Assembly: GCF_019320115.1 (NCBI RefSeq)
Contig: NC_089589.1
Location: 20,432,749-20,496,748, forward strand
From: Miscanthus floridulus
Lineage: Eukaryota; Streptophyta; Magnoliopsida; Poales; Poaceae
DNA: 64,000 nucleotides
Reading direction: 5' to 3'
The position numbers and the translations under genes are program-made. Of the stretch, positions 24,801 to 35,020 are shown piece after piece (position 1 is the first letter of the stretch; each line of letters begins with the position of its first letter). A model generated the notes under the pieces. It did no database searches and was not told the origin of the DNA. It saw nothing but the letters and a program-made list of their open reading frames with translations.

Positions 24801-25356
24801 GCTCCCTGGTCTGATCAATGGCTGCATGGACTACGGGGCGCTAGCGGGAGTATCGAATTACGCCAAGCTTTTGGTGCACGACGGGTGTACGCATACCAAA
24901 AGTATTTTGGAGGGAGCGCTTCCGGGTCTGGAGGAGCTTGGCGAGACTTCTCTTGGTTTGCGAAAAACCTTGAGAAATTTCATTGGGTACTTTTGGGCTC
25001 CGTTTGGGAGACCTGCCGCTCGGAAACTGGCGGAGGAAAAGAGGGCGAAGGTATTTCTAGTTTTTGTAGCTGCTATTTTTGTCTCCTTGCTTTTTGCGAA
25101 GCTGCAAAGGCTTTCGTTGCCTGTGCCCCTGATATTTTAGCCTTTGCTATAGGATGCACAGAAGAGTCTTGCGGGCAGGCCTCCGTCAGTTCCACGCTCG
25201 GTGACCGCAGGCGGTGCCTCCGCCACCGCTGGCGCTTCGGTGGGCGCTGCGATCGGCGGTGGTGATGGTCGGAGGCCGCAGGTGCCGTCCCCGCCCACAG
25301 TTGATGCAGGCTCCGTTCCAGGGACTTCTGCTGTGGCCGATGCACCAGAGGTCTAG
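21855..25356 (+). pseudogene. Antisense Transposase_28 / gene-23-like multi-exon gene
   Basis: The ATG at 21855 opens a frame with the Transposase_28 signature (Pfam PF04195, 'putative gypsy type transposon'): P..GYAVVFWDFF.CGLHLP..PF...VLE.FN, LHHLTP..F..LSKFCW (about 22090-22250), then W...WFYVKTYG. A lysine-rich region (22990-23110) and a poly-G frameshift near 23230 follow. Likely later exons are at 23783-23880, about 24000-24060, 24141-24230, 24321-25050 (long coiled coil, then a helical domain) and 25151-25356 (Gly/Ala/Pro-rich end). In-frame TAG stops at about 22192, 22312, 22450 and 22696 fall where relatives have a coding residue, usually Gln. The layout matches the antisense gene 23 of maize Grande. 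Function unknown; broken here. Confidence 0.78.
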
Positions 25357-25414
25357 GCTCTTTGTAGCACTTGGTTGTTTTGACTTGTATATTGTAGTCC
25401 AGTTGGACTCTTGT

Positions 25415-25420
25415 AAATAA
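25415..25420 (+). terminator. Poly(A) signal of the antisense gene
   Basis: AATAAAGTTTC lies 59 bases after the stop at 25356. It parallels the AATAAAGTTTT at 6524 in the other Tat element. Confidence 0.6.
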
Positions 25421-26702
25421 AGTTTCTTTTGTTCTGAATGGTTTTGTGGGAAATTTTAACCTTGCGCAGGTTCTGAATCGGAAGCCTACGCAAGATGTTG
25501 CGCTTTTGACTCTCTACGATGACGGTATTTATGTGAGCGGAGAGCTTTGGGAGTATTGGCGTTCGGCCTTTCCCCGCAGCGTTGCGCGCGACAGGTTTGA
25601 GTCAGTTAGGTTTGACATAGACGACGAGTGCACTGGGTTTACTCGCGCGCTTGCTTGGTGCAGACCTCCGCCACAATAGTTAGGATTTTATTGTAAGTTT
25701 GCGTCCTATAAGAATGCTACTTGATGTTATATGGAATACAAAATAGGTTCACTTTCTTGATTGTTTGTGCGGGGGCTTAGGTCTGTTGTGCTAGTTTACA
25801 TATCTCGTCTAGTCCCGAGCTTACACATCGTGGGCCTTTGCTTCGGCGAACATGCACGATACAGAGGTGGTGGCCAGGACCTCTGCCCCATGTTCTTTCC
25901 TTCTCTGTGCTTGCTTGATGGCTGGGGTAGAAGTGTTGGCAGTTTTTTGACCGGCGGAGGCGTACTTGAAGTCCGCTTGGTGAGGTTTGCTGAATCGGTG
26001 TTTGATCCGATAGGGGGTTTGGCGCAGCTTGTGCAGACGGCGGATACTTGTGGTATTTCTTTAGCTGGGTGTTTTAGCTGTCTGGTGGTATGGGCCTCCG
26101 ACGCTGCACCCTCATGGGACATGTTTCATTTGTGGAGATGGCAGGTTAGGTCTCCGGCGTCGGGGGGATGTTACGAGATTTCGTGCGATATCCCCCTTCT
26201 TCCGTAGGCCTTTGCTGTTCATCACCGTGCCGTAGTTCCTGTCTCTTTTCCCACTGTCTCCGACCGTCTACTAGTGCCTCCGACTTTACGAGTTTTCATA
26301 CAATATCTATGGCCGACTTAGATATCTAAGGAGACCCCTGCCTCCATGGTCTTTGTTGTGGCTTGTGCTTGTGCTCTGCCTTCTTCCCCCCTTGCGCCTT
26401 ATGCTGACTGAGGTTTTAAGGGCGTTGGGGAACCCATTTTATAGTGGGGTGGCGGCTTTTGGTTGTTAAATTTTTGGTACGTTGTTTATTGGAACGTATC
26501 TTGGCTTTAATGGCCTATATCTTGGTTGTATTGTTCGTGTCTTTTTGAGATCTTTTGAAGTAAATAGGCCTAGTGCCTAAGTGACAGGGTTTTGTCAGAC
26601 GTTGTCCTCATTTTGCTATTTTCGATGGCGGAGACCTTCTTCCTTGTTCTAGCGCCATAATGGTGTTGCCCCTGATGCTTGGGTTGGTTTTTTGTTAATT
26701 TT
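25421..26702 (+). other. Region between antisense gene and tandem array
   Basis: Plus-strand open frames exist (25446-25679 and 25761-26207), but neither shows a recognised domain. The first reads LLTLYDDGIYVSGELWEYWRS-like, with a plausible protein character, so it could be a further exon or a small second antisense gene. The remainder appears non-coding. Confidence 0.3.
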
Positions 26703-27058
26703 GGAGGCCTGTTTTGGCCAAGTTTGTTTTTGCCTTGCTGCCTGAATTTGTTCAGGTCTTCGTCAAAGTCGGAGGCCTGTTTGGCCAAGGTTGTTTTTGC
26801 CTTGATGCCTGAATTTGGTCAGGTCTTCATCAAGGGTCGGAGGCCTGTTTGGCCAAGTTGATTTCTGCCTTGATGCCTGAATTTGGATAGGTCTTTGTCA
26901 AGGGTCGGAGGCCTGTTTGGCCAAGTTGATTTCTGCCTTGATGCCTAAATTTGGACATGTCTTTGTCAAGGGTCAGAGGCCTATTTGGCCAAGTTGATTT
27001 CTACCTTGATGCCTGAATTTGGACAGGTCTTTGTCAAGGGTCGGAGGCCTATTTGGCC
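26703..27058. repeat. Tandem array, five 68-bp units plus partial
   Basis: Units start exactly 68 bp apart at 26703, 26771, 26839, 26907, 26975 and 27043 (partial). Each opens with ggaggcctgtttggccaag and ends in caagggtc. Units 3-5 are more alike than 1-2. Variable tandem arrays upstream of the 3' LTR are a known feature of Tat elements and a source of plant satellite DNA. It is not a CRISPR array: the units are contiguous, without unique spacers. Confidence 0.95.
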
Positions 27059-27389
27059 ATAGAGGTCGTTTCAAATTGCCAATGCCTATGGCTGGTGCTT
27101 TGAAAGGACCTATGCTTATTATTGTTCATCGAATATTGCGGCGCTAGAGCTGGCCGCTTTCGGTTTTGGACTTTTCAAGTGTTCTTTTGGGGGATTACCT
27201 CTTTATACTTGTAGAGGATTTTTACATTGAGCCTGCCTCATTAAAAACCTCACCTTCGCTTGGAGTTCCCCTATGAGGAAAAGAGTACATGCTCTTTTAC
27301 ATTTTTTGGGTTGAAGAAAAAAACTGAAAGGTAAATGAACGGAGGGGCCTCCGCTTATTATTTGTAGAGGTTGCCCTTTGGTACACTGC

Positions 27390-28740
27390 CTAGATGTAAT
27401 ATCTGCGGAGGCTGTCGATATTCCAGGTGTGGGTTGTCGTGACACCTTCGCTATCGGTCAAGTGGAAAGAGCCAGGGCGGCCTGCTGCCGTTGCTGTGTA
27501 TGGGCCTTCCCATTTCGGTTGTAGTTTGCCAACAAGTTGTGCGTTGGGTTTTCTTCTGAGCATGAGGTCTCGATGTTTTATGTCTTTCCTTACCACCTGA
27601 GAGTCTCTCCACTTCTTGGTTTGGGACTGATATTTTGCAATGTTTTCGACTGCTTCCAGTCTTATGGCTTCTATTGTTTCTTTTGCATATTCTTCATCTT
27701 GCAACATTAGTTGTCTCGTTGTGCGGAGGCTTTCATGCTTGATTTCTTCTGGCGTCATGGCCTCTTCTCCATAAAGCAGTTTGAATGGTGTGAATCCTGT
27801 TGTTCTTGAGATAGATGTATTGTGTGACCAAATCACTCTGGGTAATTCATCTACCCATTTTCCTTTGCGTAAGCCCAGCAATGTTTTTGAAATTGCTGAA
27901 AACACTATTCTATTTGCTCTTTCCACAGCACCATTCGACTCTGGGTGGTATATTGAGGTGAAGGCTAGTTTTGTCCCAATGCTTTTGCAGAATTCTTTGA
28001 AGTCCTCTGAATCGAATTGTTTTCCATTGTCTACTGTCAAAATCCTTGGTACACCGAATCTGCAAATGATGTTTTGCCAGAAGAATTTTCTGACAGTTTC
28101 TGAGGTTATCTTCGCCAGCGGCTTTGCCTCTATCCATCTTGTAAAATATTCTACTACCACTACTGCGAATCTGTTTCCTCCTTGGGATGGTGGTAATGGG
28201 CCGACCAGGTCCATACCCCATCTTTGTAGTGGCCATGTCGAAGGTATAAGCTGGGTCTCCGATAATGGTTTTGACTGCCCTGGAGAGAATGTTTGGCATG
28301 CTTTGCATGTTCTGACTGTCTGCTCTGCGTCTTGTATGTGTGTTGGCCAGTAAAAGCCTTGCCTTATTGCCTTTGCTGATAATGCTCTAGAGCCAATGTG
28401 CGACCCGCAAATTCCTGAGTGTATTTCTTGAAGCAACTCTATGCCTTCGCTCTGCGATATGTATTTGAGGAGAGGCTGGACTACTCCTTTCTTGTATAGT
28501 ACACCATCTATGATTGTGTAATTTCTTGCCCTGGCTTGTATTCTTGCTGCTTTTGCTTCATCTTCTTCGGTGGTTTTGCCTTCTAGGAATTCTGTTATCG
28601 CCTTTCTCCAATCTTCATTTTGAAGGTGTAGTATGGGCTTTGGTGCCTTAGATGTCTCCGCAGTTGCCAGAGACTTCAAGATCTAGTAAAAAGTGTTTGA
28701 TGGCAGTGGCAGGTTGTTTGCCGTAGCCTTTGCCAATTCA
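27390..28740 (-). pseudogene. Tat integrase
   Basis: 429 residues are open at 28679-27390. The HHCC zinc finger (H.G.CG.H...A.I...FYWP..., CKACQ) is followed by the DDE core: Asp in WGMDLVGP, Asp in TVDNGKQF and Glu in HPESNGAVERAN, all present. The C-terminal domain has W.GPY and ends in DSLRRYYI. There is no chromodomain, as expected for Tat. It joins reverse-transcribed DNA to the genome. This is the best-preserved protein of the element. Its N-terminal link to RNase H passes a stop near 28755. Confidence 0.9.
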
Positions 28741-28754
28741 TCTGCCTCTACATT

Positions 28755-30373
28755 TTATGATCTTGGGATGTGCTTCAGGGTGAAGCCCTCGAATCTCCGC
28801 TCCAAATTTCTAACAACGGATAGGTATTTGATGAGTTCTAGCTCTCTTGCTATGTATTCTTTCTCTACTTGGCCAGTGACTACTTGAGAATCTGTTTTGA
28901 CTATCAATGTTTTTGCCCCTAGGGCCTTTGCTTTGCTCAGCGCTAAGATCAGGCCTTCATATTCTGCTATGTTGTTTGTTGATTTGAACTCTAGCCTTGC
29001 TGCGTATTTCAGTCTGACGCTAGAGGGTGCCATTTGGACGGCGGAGGCTCCTGCTCCGGCTTGGCCCCAGGCTCCATCCGTGAATGCTATCCAGCCTTGA
29101 GTGGTTGGTTGTACCTTGGGCTCTGTCGGAGGTGTCCAATCTACTACAAAATTGGCTAGTGCTTGTGATTTGATTGCTGTTCTGGGGACATACGAGATAC
29201 CAAACTGTGATAGCTCTGTAGCCCATTTGCCTATTCTGCCGGAGGCTTCTTTGTTTCTGAGCAAGTGTTGTAGTGGCAGCGACGTTGGAACTGAGATTTT
29301 GTGGGCTTGGAAATAATGCTTTAGTTTTCTTGATGCCATCAGCACTGCGTAGGCAACTTTTTCTACCTTAGTATAGTTTAGCTTGGCTTCGGACAGTGCT
29401 TCTGAGATAAAATAAACTAGCTTTTGAGTTTTGCCTGATTCTTTTTCCAGCTCGTGAACTAAGACTGCACTGACTGCATGGTCAGAGGCTGCCACATACA
29501 GCAATAGGTGGCTGTCTGATTCTGGGACGGAGACCACTAGTGAGTTTGCTAGATACTCTTTCAAGTTATGAAATGCCTCCAACTGCTTGGACCCCCACTC
29601 GAAGTGGCCTCCGCCCCTCAGGGCTTGGAAGAAGGGTAGGCTGCGTTTTGCTGATTTTGAGATGAATCTGTTGAGCGCTGCTATTCTTCCCGTCAGCTTT
29701 TGCACTTCTTTCTTGTTTTTGGGCTCTGCCATTGTCATTATTGCTCTGGTTTTGTCTGGGTTCGCTTTGATGCCTTTGCTGCTTATGATATATCCGAGCA
29801 TCTTCCCTTTTGTGACTCGAAATATACATTTTTCTGGGTTGAGGCGGAGGCCAGCTGTCCTAAGGTTGGCGAAGGTCTCCTGTAAGTCGAAGACATGATC
29901 ATCCTTGTTCTTGCTCATGACCACTATGTTGTCGATGTAGGCTATGATGTTTCTATCTAGTTGTGAGCCCAAAACTTCCTTTGTCATTCTGGCAAAGGTT
30001 GCTCCAGCATTTTTGAGGCCCTCCAGCATTCTGGTGTAGCAATATGTCCCGAATGGAGTGGTGAAACTTGTCTTGTCTTTGTCTTCTTTTTCATCTAGAT
30101 TTGGTGATACCTAGAGAAACAGTCGAGGAGAGAGAACCTCTGGCATCTGGCTGCCTTGTCGACGGAGGCATCTATTCTTGGCAATGGGGAAGGGTCTTTT
30201 TTGCAAGCTTTATTCAGATCTGTGAAATCTATGCACATTCTCATTTTGCCATTCTTCTTTGGTACTAGTACTACGTTTGCAAGCCATTCTGAATACTTGA
30301 CTTCCCTTATCACTTTTGCATCTAGCAATCTTTGCACCTCCGCCTTTGCTGCCAGAATTCTGTCCTCCGACAT
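28755..30373 (-). pseudogene. Tat reverse transcriptase, RNase H and archaeal RNase H
   Basis: The RT start (30373-30095; SEWLANVVLVPKKNGKMRMCIDFTDLNKAC, FSLLDCFSRYHQI) is cut by a TAG and a frame change. The rest (30029-28755) is open and runs through palm, connection, RNase H (LYVAASDHAVSAVL) and the second RNase H (FTDGAWGQAGAGA, TNNIAEYEGL, KTDSQVV). The catalytic motif reads YIDN, the second Asp being Asn (codon 29928-29930), a single G-to-A-type change predicted to abolish polymerase activity. Confidence 0.88.
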
Positions 30374-30385
30374 TTTTCTCTATTT

Positions 30386-31204
30386 CTACTTTCTTGGTCT
30401 CATATTTTCATTGATATCCAGTTCGTGCTGTATGATGTCCCTGTTGACTCCCTGGAGGTCGGAGGCTGACCAGGCGAAGATGTCCTTATTTTTTACTAGA
30501 GTTTCCATGAGCTCTTCCTCCTCTGCCTTGCTCAATTCTGAGCTGATTGTTACTTTTCTGTCTGGTAACTCCTTTTCTAGAGGGATCAGCTTTGTCTCTT
30601 CTTGACCTATCATATCTGTTTTTCCTCTGGGCATATCCGGAGGCTCTAGTTCTTTGTCTGCCGACTCGACTGCATTGATGTTTCTTTGGGCTCTGTAGAT
30701 AGCTTTTTCTATGTTTCTTACTTCTTTCTGGCTACCTCGGACTGTGATAATACCATGGAGTGCTGGTATTTTCATGCACAGGTAGGCCATATGCAGGGCT
30801 GCATTGAATTTGGTTGTGAATCCTCTGCCCAATATGGCATTGTATGGGTAATACAGATTGATGACGTCGAAGGTTATGTACTCGGTTCTAGCATTTGCTT
30901 GGGTTCCAAACGACACTGGGAGTGAGATTTTTCCTAATGCTTGTATCTGCTTGCCTCCGAATCCTATTAAATGGGATTTGGAGGGCTGTAGTTGATTTCT
31001 GCTGAGCTTCATTTGGTCGAAGGTATTTGCGAAGATGATATCTGCTGAACTGCCAGTGTCGATCAGTACTCTGCTTATCTCCCATGCTGCTATGTTGGTC
31101 TTGATCACCATTGCATCTGCGTGAGGGTAGCTCTCTAGCTAGAGATCTTCTTCTATGAAGGTGATTGGGACTCTGGACCAATCTGTGTATTTCGCTGGGC
31201 CTTG
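30386..31204 (-). pseudogene. Tat aspartic protease and start of RT
   Basis: Open at 31111-30386. LIDTGSSADI is the aspartic protease active site; FGGK.I.ALG, Y.AILGRG and MKIP..HGIITV.G follow, then the linker to RT (FAWSASDLQGVNRDIIQHELDI). Just upstream a stop at about 31140 interrupts the join to gag. It processes the polyprotein in working elements. Confidence 0.85.
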
Positions 31205-31218
31205 GACTGCTACGTTGT

Positions 31219-33050
31219 TTACCAGGCGGAGGTGATCCTTTTTCTGTTTTTTGTTTGAAACTCCATTGATGATCCTCCGGCGATTGGTAGTATCATGCCT
31301 ATTGTTGGTAGCGGTCCATGGAGGTTGACTTGGTTTTCTTGGTTTGGCTCATTTTTTGGTGCTGGTGGTTGGTTGTGAGGTGGCGGTGGAGGCAGTTGCT
31401 GCATGTGGTGCTGTTGCGGTGGAGGCTCGAACCTTATTTGGTTTTGTGCCGGTGGGTTTGTTTCAAGGTAGGTTATATGGGGAGATTTTGGGTTTATGTA
31501 GGTTAGGCTTGCCTCCGACCTATAGTTGCCCGCCGGAGGCTACTGCGAAAGCGATGACCGCCATGCTGGTAGGAAGTTTGGGTAATAAGCAGAGGCCAGT
31601 GTGGAGGGATGTATTTGGGTTGCATTTAGCGTTGGGTACATTGGGCAGTACTGCTGGTGGCCAGTTGTGTAGGTGGTGTTGACCTCTCTTGCACTCTGCT
31701 GTGCCATAGGTTGGGCAGTCTGCCTGTTCTTCATCCTTTCCTGTGTTTCTTTTGTCTTCGGACAATCTTTGGTGCTATGCCCTGTGTTTTCATCGTGAAA
31801 AACGTAATATGGCCTGCGTTGTTTCTGGCTGTGGTTTTTGTTCCAGTTTTTGCCTTGGTAACCTTGCCGACCTTGGTTCTTGGTCAGGGTCTCCAGCCGT
31901 GCTGGCGCTTCCAGTTGCCCTTGCTCGAGGTGAGGTTGACCCTTGATGCTGAGCACTTGCCCCTGGCCTGGTTTCTGATTTGATGCATTCTGGTTTGTAT
32001 AGCTCTTCTGGGAGTTTTTGCTGTCTGTTTTGACCCTGCTCCTCCAGCCTTTTCCGGAGGTCATTGTCTGATCTGTAGTATTTCTTGAACTCATCATACA
32101 ACTGTTGTATGGAAGTTGGTTTCTTTCTTGCTAGGTGTGCAGCGAATGGCCCGATTCGGAGGCCTTTGATCGCTGCTTCGATGGCGATCTCGTCTGGGAC
32201 GTCTGGTACCTTCGCCTTTAGTTGCACGAATTTCCGGAAGTAGTCGTGTAGTGTCTCTCCCTACATTTGCTTGCACTGGAACAGATCTATGGAAGTCAGC
32301 GACTGTGCTGCTAGCCCCTTGAAGTTTGCCAATATCTTGCCCCAGAGGTTCTCCCAAGAATAGACTGTGCGTGGTTTGAGCATAGAATACCAAGCCAATG
32401 CATCGCCTTCGGCTGCAATGACAAATGACTTTGCCAAGATGGCGTCGTCTCTGCCGGCGGAGGCTACTGCTGCCTCATAACTCATAATAAACTGATGGGG
32501 GTCTGTCTTGCCGTTGAACTTTGGTAGTGTGATTAGTTTGTACGCCGCTGGCCATGGCGACTGTTGTATGCCTTCAGAGAGTGGGGACTTGGGATCGATA
32601 GGCCTCCGCATCACCTGAGATGGCATCATGGTCGGACTAATCACTGGTGGAGGTGTTGCTACGGAGGCTGGGATTGTGGAGGTTGACGCTGGTACTGCAT
32701 GCTGCATACTTAGCATCTCAGCATGTAGGACTGCCAACTGCTGCCTTATTTCTGCTGCTTGTGCTGACGCTTGAGTAGCTTGCTGATTAGCTGCGAATGC
32801 TGCTGCCATTCTGTCCCTCTCTTGTTGCGCTCTTTGCAACTGTGCTTGCAGCTATTGTAGTTCTTGCTCGAGTGTTGTGCCTGAATTTGGTTGGGCCTCT
32901 AGATCTTGAATTTCTGGATCTTGGGGTTCCGGTGGTTGACCCTAGGCATCTGCTCTGGTGTCATCCTCTGCAGGCGAGGTTGCGTAGGTGCTACGAGCGG
33001 TGCGCCTAGGCCTTCCTCTCTGACCCGTGGTCGTTGCTGCTCTGGTGGTG
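31219..33050 (-). pseudogene. Tat gag
   Basis: A Gln/Ala-rich N-terminus with coiled-coil character is followed by the retrotransposon gag core (LPKFNGKTDPHQFI.SYEAAV, ALAWYS.L.P..V.SWE.L) at 32839-32261. A TAG (near 32263) separates this from the rest of the core (LHDYF.KFVQLKAKVPD...) at 32227-31790. A frameshift at about 32000-32100 then leads to 32097-31540, which has a zinc-knuckle-like FHDENTGHSTKDC whose first Cys is Tyr. Gag would form the particle. Confidence 0.82.
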
Positions 33051-33090
33051 GTTTTTCTTTTCCCTGCCATCGTTGGTTTGCCTTGGCCCA

Positions 33091-33107
33091 ACCACGGTGG
33101 GCGCCAA
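33091..33107 (-). promoter_or_regulatory. Primer binding site
   Basis: The minus strand reads TTGGCGCCCACCGTGGT directly after the 5' LTR. TGGCGCC-type primer sites are usual in Tat elements. It marks the start of the internal region. Confidence 0.7.
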
Positions 33108-33926
33108 TGTTGAGACTAGCGGTCTCAGATAGCGTGGAGGAGACAGAGGCCTCTGCCCGCTAGGCATCGCCCTCGGGCGGAGGCTCAGGATAGGCACAAC
33201 AGGTGGCGTGTAGGAAACTGGCACGGAAAGCTAAGGTTTCATTAATTCATCCACCATGCCCTGCACTGTTACAAGTGTTCCCTATTTATAGGGTTCAACT
33301 ACTTCTAGACAGAATTTATTACAATGCCCCTCAACTGCTACAGTACATTTCTGGAATATTCCGCCACTAGTCTCTTGTTTGCGGGGCAATCCTGCCACAC
33401 CGTCTTCAAGTAATGGGCCTCCATAAGCGACCGGCCCACCGTGCCTCGGTCTTTGGCCCAGAGGCCTAGGTTCCCAATGCTAGCCTCCATCTTTAGGGGC
33501 GCGCCGCTGCCTATGCGGGTCTCTGTCGGTCTGGTCGGAGACATCATCCGTAGGTCTCTGCCCGGCCACACGGGGGCCATGCTGGTGCGCTCGCACGGAC
33601 CATGGGCGCCTACGCTTAGGTACCTACACACACTTAGGCAGGATTGTTTGTTTGATTAGTTCAGGGGTAGGGCGGCCTCTGCCCTCATCGCCGGAGACGC
33701 CCGTCAGCCGAAGCGGGGCGGCGTTCGCCTGAGCGGCCGGAGATGTCTGCGCCTGGTCCGGGCGGAATCCGCGACAAGCTCGTTGAGCCTCGTGCAGCAC
33801 CCTATGAGCATAGTGAGGAAAGTTCCTTTAGTCAGCGCCAGAACTCCACCCTAAGACGGTCGAAGACGTCTTGGCGACACCTCGCCGTCGGAGGCCTTCG
33901 CCACCCACCGAGGCCGTGTTACAACA
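33108..33926 (-). repeat. 5' LTR of the Tat element
   Basis: It pairs with 20435-21254 and ends gttacaaca before the target copy ccttg (33927-33931). It contains a minus-strand TATA box, CTATAAATA-type, at 33283-33290 (also at 20611-20618 in the other LTR), which is the likely promoter of the genomic RNA. Confidence 0.93.
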
Positions 33927-33931
33927 CCTTG

Positions 33932-34967
33932 ATATTTTTCTTCTTGTGGTATTACTTCTTCTTGCCATCCTTCTTCTTGTATGGCTTGTCATTCCTCTTC
34001 TCATCATCACTTGAGTCATCTTTGTTGTCCTTGTTCTTCTTGTATTTCTCTTTCTTGGGTTTATGACATTGATGATCTAGATGACCAAGTTCACCATAAT
34101 TGTAGAAATCCATTTCAAAGATGGGCTTCCTCTTGCTAATAGTGAAGAACTTCTTCTTCTTGGAATCAAACTTGACACTGTTCTTGTTTAGCTTTTTGAG
34201 CATCTTGGTGGTCTTCTTCACCATGAGAGCAATATTTACATCATCACGTTCATCATCACTTGAGCTATCAAGGGCCACTTCCTTGACTTTTGCTTTGCCC
34301 CTCTTTTCTTGGCTTCCTTTGAATGCTAAATCTTTCTTCTTGGTGGAAGAAGAGCCATCTTGCGGAGTGATGTGCATGTACATTTCATGTGCATTGATCT
34401 TCCCCAATATTTGAGTTGGAGTAGCGGTGGAAAGATCAACTTGATGGAGCATGGGGACAATATGCCCATACTTGTCAATAGGGAGGACACTCAAGATCTT
34501 TCTCACAACATCAAATGGAGACAATTATGTGAGTCCATGCCCATTGACTTCCTCTATAAGAACATTCAAGCGTGAGTACATTTTATTAGCACTTTCATGA
34601 GGAAGCATCTCAAAAGAATTTAGCTTTTTCATAACAAGATGATAGCGTTCCTCACACTCACTCTTAGTTCCCTCTGGAGCGCACAAATGTCCGACCATAG
34701 TGCATGGGCATTCTTGTGGTTCCGCACGTGATTGAACACGTCCTTACAAAGACCTCTGAAAAGGGTGTTTTTGGCCTTGGTGTTCCACTTCTCGTGTTCT
34801 TGCTCATTGGAAGTAAGATTTTTGGGATCCTTAGATTTTGGAAAGCCTTGAGTAGCGGCCCTAAACATGCCAACATCCATGGCCTCAAGGTATGACTCCA
34901 TATGGATTTTCCAATATGGAAAGCCATCTCCTTCAAAGAAGGGAGGGTGTCCATCACCTCTGGACAT
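33932..34967 (-). pseudogene. Copia gag, N-terminal and nucleocapsid part
   Basis: The start at 34967 reads PPFFEGDGFPYWKIHMESYLEA, the usual copia gag opening, with WNTKAKN.LF..L and VRNHKNAHALW following (to 34629). After a frame change the second part (34524-33952) has LP..KYGHIVPMLHQVDLST..., a lysine-rich region, and a zinc knuckle reading YNYGELGHLDHQC in which the first two Cys positions are not Cys. The gene is cut at 33931 by the Tat insertion and resumes at 20429. Confidence 0.8.
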
Positions 34968-35002
34968 CTTACTCTAGGCGGTTAAGCCTAATTCAAGGAG
35001 CA

Positions 35003-35018
35003 CCAGGCTCTGATACCA
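35003..35018 (-). promoter_or_regulatory. tRNA-Met primer binding site of the copia element
   Basis: The minus strand reads TGGTATCAGAGCCTGG, complementary to the 3' end of initiator tRNA-Met and standard for copia elements. Two bases separate it from the LTR end at 35021. Confidence 0.85.
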
Positions 35019-35020
35019 AT

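Larger units (their letters stand above)
20435..33926 (-). mobile_element. Tat-lineage Ty3/gypsy retrotransposon, nearly full length
   Basis: A 13.5-kb element with 820-bp and 819-bp LTRs starting TGTTGAGAC and ending GTTACAACA. The target duplication ccttg (20430-20434 and 33927-33931) lies inside the copia gag. On the minus strand it holds gag, protease, RT/RNase H, archaeal RNase H and integrase. A PPT (AAAAGGGGGG) abuts the left LTR and a primer site abuts the right LTR. An antisense multi-exon gene and a 68-bp tandem array fill the 6 kb between integrase and 3' LTR. In the first ~120 aligned LTR bases I count eight substitutions, seven of them transitions, so the insertion is not very recent. 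Confidence 0.92.

Noticed and set aside
26703..27058. Regularly spaced repeats that might suggest a CRISPR array
   Set aside because: Units are contiguous 68-bp tandem copies without unique spacers, in a plant retrotransposon.
27781..28353. 190-codon plus-strand frame opposite the integrase
   Set aside because: Shadow of the integrase coding sequence on the other strand.
29566..29898. Frames on both strands overlapping RT
   Set aside because: Shadows of the RT/RNase H frame at 30029-28755.
35003..35018. tRNA-Met-like sequence (also 45003-45015)
   Set aside because: Only the 3' end complement is present, next to an LTR; it is a primer binding site, not a tRNA gene.
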